DNA of 64,000 bases, taken from Micropterus salmoides (lineage: Eukaryota > Chordata > Actinopteri > Centrarchiformes > Centrarchidae). A program made the translations under genes and the position numbers. The notes under the pieces are model-generated. The model was not told the origin of the DNA and made no database searches. It worked only from the letters and a program-made list of their open reading frames with translations. Location: positions 22,192,269 to 22,256,268 of the forward strand of contig NW_024040817.1 of assembly GCF_014851395.1 (NCBI RefSeq), in the 5' to 3' direction. This document shows positions 12,606 through 24,005 of this stretch, piece after piece (positions within the stretch are counted from its first letter, which is position 1; every line of letters starts with the position of its first letter).

Positions 12606-14838
12606 GCACTACACAAGACAAAATACATTTACACTTGATGGGTTAAAATACTAATTAATATAACTCTTAATACTATAATAATTAATATAACTATTAATAA
12701 TCATAACTATTAATTATGGTAAACCATTAATACTATAATAGCTCCTAGTCTAATTATTGACCACACAATTACACAAAAGTATGTATCTAATTTTGAGCAT
12801 TTTTGATAAAAAAATTATAATATTAATTAATAATAATATATTTGGGGTAGAGAATTGTATATTTTTCACGTCTAAAGTTGATTATAATTATGGTATTTTT
12901 TTTACATGCTTTGTACTGTTCAATAAGAGAAGAAATGTATATTATAAAACGAACAAAAGAGTTAAATAAAATTATTGACACATATGTGACCGGATAGATA
13001 TTTATGTTATGTGTTATGTGAGAGGCTTAAAACAATTAATTTGTCTGTATTAGAAAACTATAGTTTTCCAAAATTTATTATATTAAAAAATAGTATTTCA
13101 AATGAAATATCAGTCTTGCAAAATCAAGTGATTAAATTCTACATTTACAGTATTGAACGGTGTTTTGCTTTGCTAATTTAATAATTTAATTTAAACTCTC
13201 TCTTTAATTTAACCTCTGCCATTTAGAGTAGGCCTACCAGTGTAGATGATTGAATAAGGTAGCCTAGGCTACCAATCAATACATGTTCAAAGTTTCTCAA
13301 CCACTTTACATGAAGAGTGGAACTATAGCCTATTTCTTTACCCCAAATGAATAACTCGAAAAATAAATTTAATAAAAAATGTGACACAGTGAATTTTGGA
13401 TTAGCCTTGCACCCAGCATAGCCTCAAAACTGACCCAAGACCAGTGTTTAATAATGACTTTCTAGGTAAGTTTAGACTGCCATTAATGAGGTAAATTAAA
13501 AACAGAAAATTAGAACAAAAAAGTCCCATGGCAGTCACCTCGATTTCCTTCAGGTTTCCCAAGAGTCTTTGCGGGACCTATACTTCTGCACATGCGCACT
13601 AGCCTCCTACACTTCATGTATAATTCCACCAATCAGCTTCGTCCTCAGAGGAGTATGTGGGGGTGATTTAAGAGCTCTCCCCTAATAAATCTGTCAGAAC
13701 TTCACAAAGTTGATTTAAATGTGTTTCACATCGTTATGAAAATACTTGTGGATTAATCAAGTGACTGCACGCTGGCGTCAGATCAATTGGAGCTGATTAC
13801 GCTTCACAGCTTTTTTTTTAACCGACCCGATTTGGAATGTTTAGGATTTGTCGGGCCACCAAGTCGATCTTTGTAAAGCTTGGATGACGATTTCACTTGT
13901 TATTTTTAAGTGTGTGTGTGTGTGTGTGGGGTGGGGGGGGGGGGGGGTCGAGTCTTGAGAAGCTATATAGGCTATAGCTTCACAATCACACAACATTTCT
14001 TCCAGTGATACAAAATAGCCTAGCTAAGCTATCGCTGTCTTTAGTTGCTTCTTGTGTGAACGCTACATTATTGCAGTTGGTCTGTAACAGTGTTGCAGCT
14101 GCATCCTAATGAAGTGTGATGATGTGGCCAGTGTCAGATAAGGCTGGACTTGTCTGCTCTAGATTTGTGCCTGTTCTGCAGGAGGGCTCCACTGTCTGCT
14201 GTTGACACGGTCAAGCTGCAGCATAGGCAATGTATGTTGAACTTGCTGTTGTGTTGAACTAGACTTGTTATAACTAATCATTATTATTAATGCGCCACTC
14301 AGAAGTAAATTGGTCAGTTTAGGCTACTTAGAGGAGGTGTTTTTGTCCAGTTGGACATCAACAGCTTATTCTCAGTTTGCATTTATAGGGAGAAATAGTG
14401 TCAGTGTCGTGGATTTACTTTCCTTTTTGAGTCTACACGCGGTTCTCACATTAGGCTATACATTTTAACGAAATAGCCTTGAGAAAAAGATACATTCAAA
14501 ATATATCCGGTAGCTTAAATTGAAGCCTATAGAAAACGTCTTAGTTGGTGTAGGCCTATCACTATTTTATCAATCGATATCGATAACTCATTAGGCGGTT
14601 AAACTACCCTAAAGACAAAACTATTTAACATTTCTTTTTGCTAAACATTTACCAGTCTACCAAGACGAAGTTAAATGATGAGTGGTGTTTTGCCTTGATT
14701 TCACTTGAGTAGTGTAAAAGTGACCTAGAAATGGTTATTTATTAATGTTCACTCCATCGCCAGCAGGAGTCGCAGATGAGCCAGATTACTGGCTCTATTT
14801 TCCTCTGACTAATAGCGGGAGAAGCACATCCTATTTTC
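12546..14838. other. AT-rich intergenic region
   Basis: Contains a CT/CA tract at about 12570-12605, a very AT-rich stretch at 12640-12970 with many TTAATA/TATTAA repeats, and a TG tract followed by a G run at about 13909-13947. Around 13550-13690 a small block carries GCACATGCGCAC (NRF-1-like, about 13588) and CCAATCAG. No coding exon was recognised. Confidence 0.45.
13909..13947. repeat. (TG)n plus poly-G tract
   Basis: A TG repeat of about ten units runs through GGGGTGGG into an uninterrupted G run. Confidence 0.9.
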
Positions 14839-14839
14839 A

Positions 14840-15294
14840 AAATTCAAGTAAAAACGTAAACTCTACCTAAAGTACCAAAGGTAAAAGTACTCACTTTGCA
14901 GAATGGCACATTTCAGAATAATATTATGCTATAATTTTTGATGCATTAATGTTTGTATCACTTTAATGTTGCAGCTGGTAAAGGTGGGGCAAATTTTAAT
15001 CACTTTATAGCACATAAAGTGATTAAAATTTGCCCCACCTTTACCAGGTGGGGGTTAGGGTTATACCATATCATATTTGTTGACCATATTTTGTTATTTA
15101 TAATCTGAATATGCAAAGTAACTAGTAACTAAACATTTAAAATGAATGCAGAGCAGTAAAAAGTACCACTATATCTTCCTCTGAAATGTAGTGAAGTAGA
15201 AGTATTAAGTAGCATAAAATAGACCAAGTACCTTAGAACTGTACTTAAGTAGTAGCCTACGTGAGTAAATGCACTTAGTTACATTCCACCACTG
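14840..15294. mobile_element. Non-autonomous hAT-type DNA element, copy 2
   Basis: The right end reads ACATTCCACCACTG (to 15294), as in copy 1. The interior repeats the same AAGTACTT/AGTAAAAGTAC vocabulary, and the left terminus is degraded or truncated, so the start is approximate. The element contains a perfect 34-bp-arm inverted repeat (14975-15047) that looks like a secondary rearrangement. Confidence 0.7.
14975..15047. repeat. Perfect inverted repeat, 34-bp arms, 5-nt loop
   Basis: The left arm is 14975-15008, the loop AGCAC is 15009-15013, and the right arm is 15014-15047. The arms are exact reverse complements with no mismatch. The surrounding hAT copy is strongly diverged, so the perfect pairing must be younger than the insertion. 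A local template-switch or an assembly artefact would explain it. It is also a strong cruciform or hairpin former. Confidence 0.9.
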
Positions 15295-15352
15295 CCTCTG
15301 ACAGCATATAGACATGTGCAATTTGATTTGTTTAATCACAGCCTGATATACA

Positions 15353-15698
15353 CAGCGGTGGAAGGTATGTATAAGTACTTGTACATCACTTGAGTATTAT
15401 TATATAATGTTACATTTGTGCTGCACTATACATTTTAGTTTGAAGATTACGATTTTCCACATGATTATTGTAGATTGAAAATCCCAACATAAAAATGGCT
15501 CCACCTCTGTCAAGCGTCAACATTTAAATGTTACACATCCAGACATCGAATAACGCTCTGAAAGTTTTCATTCTCCATAGTGAATACTTTTTCTTGTGAT
15601 AGCCTGGTACACTCGTCTGTTTATACTTCTGTATTTTCATTTGAGTAAGTTTTTTAGTTTCACTTAAGTAAATGATATGGATGCTTCTTCCACCACTG
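15353..15698. mobile_element. Non-autonomous hAT-type DNA element, copy 3, with 8-bp TSD
   Basis: It starts CAGCGGTGGAAGG and ends CTTCTTCCACCACTG. It is flanked by a perfect 8-bp duplication GATATACA at 15345-15352 and 15699-15706. An 8-bp target duplication is the hallmark of the hAT superfamily, so this copy fixes the class of the whole local family. It is about 346 bp and encodes no protein. Confidence 0.9.
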
Positions 15699-15706
15699 GA
15701 TATACA

Positions 15707-17140
15707 ATGTGTCCTTTTTTTTATACTTTCTTACACAATAAATATTTACTAAAGGTACATCCAGTGTCTGTTTTTAATTCTGTCTTCTGGTCCTGTTCTT
15801 TTGATTTAACTCAAGACTGTTCCTAATCACACTGCTGACATAAAGCAGCAGGCCTTGGATTGTATCAGTGAACATGTGTTAATCTGACAGATAGAGACAC
15901 TGGATGTCTGAGTGTATCATGGCACAAGTATTATAAAATCACCCCTTTTGATATTGCCTTGATTAAAGCAAACTAGTTTACTCTGAGAAGGCCATGCTCT
16001 TCCTAAACAATGATTTTGTGGATCATTTATCATCTGTTTTGTGCTCGTGGTCTTTGTATGACTTATGATTGTAAAATACAAAACAAATGGGGACAAACAA
16101 AAAGAGCACATAGGGTTTTCCATTCCTTATTTTGTCTTAGGATCAGTTTGTGTTTGTGTTGCAGTAGTGAACTAACTGTGCAGGAGTCTGTTACACTGTA
16201 CCTAGCCTATATGTCATCAGTCTTACTCAGCTGGAGGGGACAATCTGAAACTATTATAAGGGGATAATGTATCTTTTTTCAACATTATTGGGATGAGGGA
16301 TAATGTGAATGTACAGTATGCGCAACATGAACAATGAGTTAGTAAAAATGAAAAGGCATAGGCCCTATGTGTATTCCAAATGTTCTGATTTAGCATTATG
16401 ATTCAAATTATATGGACAGCATCCTGGACTATAAAACCACTGACTAGACAGACTTTAAAACATTCAAATAGTTGCTGACGTTTTATCAGAAACATGTAAT
16501 ATAACAATATGTAATCATGCAGAATGTCCCCTTTCAGATTGTTATATTATTATATGATATATAATTTGGATTATTATTACTGATGCTGTGTGCGCATGTT
16601 AATGTTGAAATAAGTAGAGGTGGAGCTATTGAACTATTTTATCTAGTGTTAGATATAGCTTATTCCATAACAGTGCATTATATTCCATAGACTGACATGG
16701 TTTGGAATAAAATTGAATCTAGAAGATAACCAATTATGTAGGCCTAATCTACTGAATAGCCTATAGTAGCCTACTAGAGTGAATGTTTAGTGCAGGTTTC
16801 TTACTTTCCACCATGAATTTGAGATGATTTGTTTTGGATGTCCAGTGGGAATGGTGTTTTGTAGACGCCAGGGATTCCGCTGTTTGCATTCCCCTGTGGT
16901 AGAGGGTGGTGTATAGTTGAACAAATTCGAACCTGTAATTCAGCAATGTACCACTAGGCCAAACATGAGACATATGGAGGTCAGTAGCACAAACATCATG
17001 GAGCTGCAGCCTACCATGCTCCTGAGAAATCCCTCTGGGATCAATTAACTTTGAATGTTGGAAATTAATACTACAAACTACAACATTACGTGCTAAGTAT
17101 TTCTGAAGTCATAGGCCTATCAGTGTTTTCTGCTCTCCAT
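15707..17140. other. Intergenic region upstream of nfe2l3, no gene recognised
   Basis: AT-rich sequence with short ORFs only and no recognisable exon or repeat beyond scattered TAGGCCTA motifs. Confidence 0.45.
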
Positions 17141-17189
17141 TGAAATAATGTGTTTCGTTATAAATGGGGTGGGGGCAAGCGGTAGTTAC

Positions 17190-17400
17190 AAACTGTCACT
17201 TGCTTTCATTGGTCAAAATGATTACTGACATTCTTGTTGTCCAATCAGATTCTGTTGCGGAGAACGCTTTGGTCCAATCTGCATGAGTTATGCAAATTCT
17301 GAAACGAAGTTTCCCCAGTAGCAGCACTGTGCTCTGACAGCATTGAGCTTTTCGGATGTTTCATTTTCTGTTTAATTAGAAAGGAAGGTTTTAATGGCTA
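17190..17400 (+). promoter_or_regulatory. nfe2l3: nfe2l3 promoter region
   Basis: Immediately upstream of the nfe2l3 start lie an inverted CCAAT (ATTGG 17208-17212), CCAAT at 17241-17245 and 17274-17278, and a perfect octamer ATGCAAAT at 17290-17297 (a POU-factor site). No TATA box is evident. The TSS is probably at about 17320-17360, giving a 5' UTR of roughly 330 bases. This is inferred from motif layout, not from transcript data. Confidence 0.5.
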
Positions 17401-17686
17401 GTTGTCGCCGACGAATAACTTCTCCACTGTAAAGGACTGAAGGGCAACATTTTCGCTATGTTTGCGCCAAGGGTTTCCCGTTAACCGGTAATTAAAGCTG
17501 ATAGCAAACTGCTAATAGCTAGCATAGCTGCCTAACGATTTCGCCGAACACCGGTACAGGCGGACCTCTTTGTCTGACAGGGGAAGGCGTGCTCTTTTGT
17601 TAGGCTTTTCCCTTTGTCTATTCGGGAAAGAGGAACTGTTTGGTCAGGATTTCGCAATTATCTGCAGCTCTGAAAGCATTTAGAAA

Positions 17687-20600
17687 ATGCAAGTCGCGAA
17701 AAAATACCTCACAGAAGGCCTGATTCAGTTAACGATCTTACTCAGTTTGTTTGGAGTTCGTGTGGATATCGACAGCTACTTAAGTGGCTATTATACGCCT
17801 CTGATAGAGATTAACTTGGGTCCTAGCTCAGCCTACACCCAGACACCCTTTCATAATTTGAGAGACACTCTTGACGGATACAGTGTGCACCCAAAATGTC
17901 CCGAGTTGGACTATTTCTTTGCAAGTCGTCGGCTACTAGACGAGGTGAGGACCCTTGGCTCCCCGCGGTTCCCCACACAGTTGAACGCATGGCTGGTGCA
18001 CCAAGTGTCTGCCACTGACAAAGCTGACTGTGGGCCTTCAACCAGCAACAACACTGACACCAACTCACGGTTAGAAAGCCCCGGGGACGAAGCCAGGGAT
18101 GACAGGGAGCACCTGCCTGACTGTGGCCAAGAGGTGTGCCAAACAACCCCTGAACTCCTACAGGGGCCTTGTAACGCTGGAGCATGCGGGTTTCTTAAAG
18201 AGGCAAGTGTGTGTGTGATGTAACATAAAGTTAAACGGACTTCGCTGCTAGTTAAACTATATGAGCAAGAAGGCTGCTTGGCCAGCTAATGAATTAAAGG
18301 TAAACTTCCTCACTGCTTAACAGAACGGCTAATGCTATCATTAGCGTGCTAGCAGCACCAATCGGTGTTATATAATGAAGAGTGTCAATCCAACCAAGTA
18401 ACTTATTATGTTGGAACATTTCCTGGTGCAGCAGTAAACAAGACAACATAACGACCTGTGGGGGAAACGTGACGTGCACTCACTTTCACTTTGTATGGCT
18501 ACTGCTCCTGGGTCACAAATTGCAATTCAGTATGTTCAGTTGCCTAGTTAGATAAGGGGACTTGCATTCATCATTGTAAATTGGTAACTCAGTTTACACA
18601 ACACCTAACTAGTCCAGTTAAATAAGAAATGGATCTTTAAAACCAGTTAACACAGACAGTCTAGCTTGATGTACAGCATCACAAGTATTGTGAGTGTCTG
18701 TTGCACCTGTTAGGTAGGACTTGGCACAAGGACTTGGCTGGAAACTGGAGGGTCGCCGGTTCGAGTCCAGCTCGGATCACAGATAAAGAGTGTGGACTGG
18801 TAGCTGGAGAGGTGCCAGTTCACCTCTTGGGCACTGCCGAGCAACCCCCAAACCAAGTGGCATGTGTTGTCCCTATAGGTTCTGTTTGTGCATGTATTTC
18901 AGACCTGTGTGTAAAATACTAACAATTAACAACAGAGTTTCCCCATGTTAATTAATTTAGTATTAATAAACACTCTGAACAGAACAACAACTAGTTGTTG
19001 TTGGTAAAAAAAAAACAACTGTTAATTGAAAATGTGTCGTTTCATATTTTGTGTAACTGTCAATTTAAGACTGTAATGTCACCCAGACCTTTATATTAAT
19101 TCTCCTAGGGATCGAGTTTTTCTAGCTCAGGGTAGAAACAGCTGCTTAGTGTATGTTATGTCCTGAGGGCAGTTGATGTCGCCATTTGTGTAACTATATC
19201 CCCTTTCTTCAGACTCAACCACCAGCTGCGGGCCTTGAGAGGCTTAGATCCACAAGCTGTTTGCTTACAAAAAAGCGGTGGTCCATACTTTAACACTGCC
19301 CCCTCCCAAGGTTCTTGTTCACATGGATAATGTTGATACCTCTTTTAGTCTTTTGTAGGGCAAAGTTTTTCAAAGGAGAGGACTACAGTTGTGATATTAG
19401 AAAGTAACAATCAATGACTATCTACACTAACTGGGACGTTTGAAGCTAAAAAAGCTACTCCAGTAGAAGTCGACAAGCTCAGACAGAGCTTGGGCAGAAC
19501 TGTGCTGGCGTACAGTGTGTCATATTTTTGCCTCTAGCATTAATGTAAAAACTGATTCAGCAAGCATTCTCTTTTTGGAATGGGTGAGAATCCACCCTCC
19601 TTTTTATCACTTTGCCATGAAAAATATCTTTTCTGCCTGTGTGTGGAGATACCAAGAATATTTTGTCCTACATTAAATGATCTACTTGGTGTATCAGGAG
19701 TGTCTTACAACATCTAACAGGATTAGGTTGTATGTGAGAGTAATTAGCCTAACTGTGTGTAGTATATCAAAAGACCCTAAGCCCCACTTTCAAACACGTG
19801 CACCAGCTCACATATTTCTAATGTGTTGCAAAAGACCCTGACCACAGTTGGCAGTGTGCTCTGTTGATGTCTGTTCCCTCTGCTTATGAAAACAAACATT
19901 TTTCTGTTAGAACAAAACAGTCATCATTTAGCAAGATATCGAATTATCTGCTATATCCGGATTGGGTTCACCAAACCAGAAATTTTATTGTCTTTTAGAT
20001 CTCTGGATGACCGCTAACAAACTTTCCTTTTCCCTTCTCTTCTACCCTGAATCCTCTGACTATCCTGTTCCCCCGTTATATTATCTATTTCTCTCCATCT
20101 GCCTTTCTTCGCCCTACCAGGAGGATGATGTCAAAGTTAAACAGGAGGAAGAACTTAGCCCACTCACTCAACTGGCTCACAGTTCCACACTGGAACAAGA
20201 GGTAAGGTCCTGGTTGGTCACAGTTGACTTCATTTGTACTTGTAGTCTGTTGAAATCAGTGTTTAAAAAAAGTCCCTCTAATGAAAAGTAGCTATACTGG
20301 AGTACACACTACAGTGTCTGTCACAAGACCGTGTTGAGAGTGACATTATTTTTTAACCAGAAGATCACTTTCTCACATCACTTCATCACTCAAATTGCAC
20401 CATTCTAATAACTGGCTGTTTTGCTAACACTGTGTAAGATTAGGGATATTAAAGCATGATAATGACTGTTTGTTTCACAGGGAAGGACCTAATTTCCTTT
20501 TCCTAATAATCTATACAGCTAGCATTGACACAAATATTTTAATTTACATTGGAGATACCACTTTGGCAACAGACCGTACCTGTGTCAGTGCTGTATTGTA

Positions 20601-22293
20601 TGCATTTTTGGTTTTTGCCTATTTCAGAGTCTGCTTGAAGGCATCACCACTCTGTCTGATCCAGCACAACCTCCTCCCACCATTGATATTGACCAGCACT
20701 GGAGCAATTTACTCTCCCTGTCTGTTACTGACCTTGATGTAAGTTGTCTGAAAATTAATTTTACACAATGCTTAATATCAGTTTGTAAACAGTATTTCAG
20801 ATGCATCAGCTGGAAACCATCAGTTACAACAGCAAGGTTTAGTGTCTCATGATGATCTACATGTTGAGGAAGATTTTCAAAAGTACGAACACTAACTTCT
20901 GTTAAAATGTACGTCTTGCGTGTAGGACTTGGACTCCCTTGTTACTGAGCGTCTGTCAGATCTCGACACAGACATCACCAGCGCAATCAGCCAGGATGTC
21001 AGTTTGCATGATGCTATGGTAACCAATGCTGGAGTGTTTGGTGGGGTGTCTGAAAGAGTTGAGTCCAGGCCAGTCACCCAACAACAAAGAGCCCTCTTCC
21101 GACTGGAATCCACAGGCTCCTCGCACTTGGATACGTCACCAGGGATGGCAGTGGGCCTGGCTGCTCTCCCCTTTGCTTCAGTATGTAATATGACTGGAAA
21201 CGTGTCACAACATAGTGCACTGGGTGGCTGTCTGGATGAGGCAGTGTTTGACCAGATCAATCAGCTTGGTTTGGAAGGCCTGGACACCATAGACACCCAG
21301 CTGATGGGCTGTTTGGAGAGCATAGACCCACAGGTTCTCGAGGACTTGGACTCAGACTCTGGTCTCTCCTTGGAGAGCAGCTCTGGAGGTCCAGTCTCCC
21401 CAGGTTGGTTCAGGTCTTTATAAATACTTGTAGATTAAATGTCTTTATTGCCATGGCTTGTGAAGGCAAGAAATTGTTTTAGACATACTACTAATAACAA
21501 TAATTAACTTCTCACTCATGCAGGCTCATCCGAGATGTCATCGTCATCCAGTTCATATTGTGAGGATGAGTGTGGAGCTACAGGCTACAGCAGTGAGGTG
21601 GATTCACTCTCCACAAAAGGCATCGTGGACTACACCACAACATGGTCACCCATTGATCTTAGTGAGAGTGTGTGGCATGACCACACCTACTCATCTCCTG
21701 CTTTCTATAACCAGCCATCAGTAACACTTCCCCACAAAGGTGTTAAAGAGGAGCCTCTAAGCGATGATGATGGGCAAAGTTTAGATGAGAGGGAGCTGAG
21801 TCGTGATGAGTTGCGCGCACGTGCAATGTTTATCCCGTTCTCTGTTCTGCAAATTGTCAACATGCCAGTGGAGGAGTTCCTGGAGGTCCTCGACGGTCAT
21901 GGCTTCTCCCCTGAACAGGTGACACTCCTGAGGGACATCCGCAGGCGGGGAAAGAACAAACTGGCAGCACAAAACTGCCGGAAGCGCAAACTAGATGCCA
22001 TCACAGGGCTCCAGGAGGAGGTGGAAAGGTTGCAGGCTCAGAGAGACAGGCTACTGAGGGAGAAACAGCTTACAGCCAAGACAATGGGTGCTGTGGGCCA
22101 GCAGATTAAGCAGCTGACCAGAGATGTCCTGGCCCGGCTGAGGGATGATTCAGGACAGCCCCTGAACCCAGAAAGATTCACCCTGCAGTGCGGGGCTAAC
22201 GGGAGGGTTGTAGTTCAGCCTGTAAGACAACCTGCTGTCTCCAAATCAACTGGCAACAACACAGACAAGAGAAAGAAGGAGAAAAAACAATGA
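17687..22293 (+). CDS. nfe2l3: NFE2L3, ER-anchored CNC-bZIP transcription factor
   Basis: Five coding exons: 17687-18202, 20121-20201, 20628-20738, 20926-21403 and 21524-22293, giving 651 aa. The start has A at -3 and an in-frame TAG two codons upstream. Residues about 7-26 form a hydrophobic segment (LTEGLIQLTILLSLFGVRVD), the ER-anchoring NHB1-type signal shared by NFE2L1 and NFE2L3. It is followed by the family block LGPSSAYTQTPFHNLR. Exon 4 is acidic and carries the DSGLSL motif (residues 380-385) that serves as a beta-TrCP degron in this family. The CNC region lies at about 489-531, the bZIP basic region RRRGKNKLAAQNCRKRKLDA at about 536-555, and a leucine zipper follows. VKQE and VKEE are possible SUMO sites. 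In the known family, the protein is released from the ER by proteolysis and binds ARE/MARE sites with small MAF partners. Intron 1 uses a GC donor. NFE2L3 was chosen over NFE2L1 from synteny with cbx3 and snx10. Confidence 0.95.
18203..20120 (+). other. nfe2l3: nfe2l3 intron 1, GC-AG type
   Basis: The 5' splice site reads AG|GCAAGT and the 3' site CCCTACCAG|GAG. Exon 1 ends after codon 172 in phase 0 and exon 2 opens in phase 0. The nearest GT (18207) would leave phase 1 and break the frame. GC-AG introns are a known minority class whose donors match the consensus well elsewhere, as here. The intron also contains a SINE at about 18700-18890. Confidence 0.8.
18695..18890 (+). mobile_element. 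tRNA-derived SINE fragment in nfe2l3 intron 1
   Basis: It contains a perfect RNA polymerase III B box GGTTCGAGTCC (18758-18768). Downstream sequence (GGACTGGTAGCTGGAGAGG, CTTGGGCACTGCCGAG) resembles fish tRNA-derived SINE bodies. The A box is weak, and the element is probably truncated. It is a different family from the SINEs at 34893 and 53928. Confidence 0.6.
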
Positions 22294-22477
22294 TGCAGTA
22301 TTGCCAGCTGAGACTTGAACTTTTAGGTTTTTGGATATTTCTGAACTCACTTGCTTGACTCTGGTTTTGGGATCTCCTCTTTTGTAAAAGTGTGTGTGGA
22401 TTCACCGCTGTTGGGAGCCTAAATCTGCAAAAGCTGCAAAAAGAAAAGAAACTCAGAACATTAAAAAAAAATCTGTA

Positions 22478-22483
22478 AATAAA
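22478..22483 (+). terminator. nfe2l3: nfe2l3 polyadenylation signal
   Basis: A canonical AATAAA lies about 185 bp after the stop codon. Later ATTAAA-like sites (about 22790) could give longer 3' UTRs. Confidence 0.65.
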
Positions 22484-22499
22484 ATTTCTCATGGGGAAA

Positions 22500-23840
22500 A
22501 ATGTAGCTTACACACTGGACATTTCTTTGCTTAAAGATGGACATAGCACCCGGGCAGTTTAAGACAGCAGCTAAGCTGCTAGCTATGCTACCAGTCTCTC
22601 TTTGTACCTGTTAACGTTGAAGTTATTGAGTCTTAACGTTTTTACAGACAAGCGTAGACAACCAGACATGTCTAGAAGTGAACATGGCCAGCATTGTGAC
22701 AGTTACTGGATAGAGACCTAGGAGGAGGACTCTGTTTGTTTGTTTTCATGTAATCTTGCCTCTCAGTGTGAATCTGTTAATTTGTATTTATTAAAGTTTT
22801 TGGGGTTCCTGAAATGCTTAAATGCATCATGAGACTGTCCAGGGCGGTATCATAATGGTAAGTTTATTTCAAGTAATAAAAAAATTGGAACATTACCTAA
22901 AGTTTACATATTTGTTTCTGATATTTGAGGGCATGTACTGTTGAGTAGAAATTTGAACTGAAATGTAAAAGAAAAAAGATTTTGTTGTTTCCTTATGTCT
23001 AGATGGCATACAATATACCAATGATTAAACTGACAAGGCCTTAATTTGCATTCCATAAGTGTGTTCGATATTGGTGTGTGCGGGGGTGTGTGTTTGTGTG
23101 TACATTATTCACAGATGCACATTATCATGACAAAAATGATTTTAAGAGGCTACCGTTTTATGTTTCAAGCACAATTTAGCTTAACAATTAAAGAGTTTTG
23201 CCAAGATTATATTCTACCTCATGCTTAAGTTATAAATTCTGGATGAATAAAAAACATTTTAGGGGAACTTAACTGGTCTCATTAAGTACAAATTCTTCAT
23301 TATTAAAGTGGACTTTAACCATCCCATTTCAGAAAAAAATGTATTAGTCACTAACTCTATTTAATACGACATTGTGTCGTATTTTGGATGTTAGTTTTTT
23401 ACATATTTGAGATTATGAGAGTTTCATTATTTTGTAAAAGTTTTCATCTTATTTATGGGCACACCACTTAGTACAATCAAATGAGTCGGTGAGTTAAAGT
23501 AGTTAGTATTGTCACTCATTAAGTATTTTCTATACTAGTCACTCATACATTTGTATTGAATTGACCAAGAGTTTCCTTTGCTGTTTGTTTACACGTAAAA
23601 CTGTTTTTCTTTGCAAATGTTTTTGATTGCATGGTGAGTTTTCAATGTTGACAGAATGATGTTACTTAAGGAATGTGAAATGCTCTTGCAGACATTGTCT
23701 TTATTATTTAAAAAAAAAAAAAAGAACAGATTGTCTCATTCTTGTGCTACTGTTTCAGGAGCATGACTACTTATACGTTTTGATGGCAGAATGGACTTTA
23801 TTTTTTATAAACATTTGCGGCCTTGAATACGTATTCACAG
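22500..23840. other. nfe2l3-cbx3 intergenic region, no hnrnpa2b1
   Basis: AT-rich sequence without recognisable exons. In tetrapods HNRNPA2B1 lies here and shares a divergent promoter with CBX3. No RRM-coding exon (RNP motifs KLFIGGLS or GFGFVTF) was found on either strand. A short poly-A tract lies at about 23710. The ORF at 23675-23920 is not protein-like. Confidence 0.6.
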
Positions 23841-23990
23841 CATTTGAAGGGCGGAGGGTTAAGACTAAATGGCACCTAGCCACGAGGCACAAAAAAAGAG
23901 CGAATCGCGTTTTCCTTTAAGGCTTCCGTAGAAGAGCCACGATTAGCTTTTGGCGCCCGACCTACAGTGTTACAGACAAAAGCTAAAGGG
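23840..23990 (+). promoter_or_regulatory. cbx3: cbx3 promoter region
   Basis: A local CpG cluster with GCGAATCGCG near 23902 and an E2F-like TTTTGGCGCC (23948-23957), just before a candidate non-coding first exon ending at 24005. No TATA box is seen. An E2F site would suit a housekeeping or proliferation-linked chromatin gene. Confidence 0.5.
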
Positions 23991-24005
23991 AAGGCAGACC
24001 GCGTG
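23960..24005 (+). other. cbx3: cbx3 non-coding exon 1 (start approximate)
   Basis: It ends at a consensus donor GCGTG|GTAAGAAG at 24005. The coding exon opens at 24958 after TTCTCGTTTTAG, eight bases before the ATG, so a spliced 5' UTR is required. The upstream boundary is a guess. Confidence 0.5.

Noticed and set aside
1..17000. miR-148a precursor, expected upstream of NFE2L3 by tetrapod synteny
   Set aside because: I looked for the mature sequence and its complement by eye and did not find a match; it may lie outside the window.
17823..18185. 120-aa minus-strand ORF
   Set aside because: It is antisense to nfe2l3 exon 1, whose + frame has clear family homology.
23675..23920. 81-aa ORF upstream of cbx3 as a possible gene
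   Set aside because: Starts beside a poly-A tract, has no homology I recognise and runs into the cbx3 promoter.
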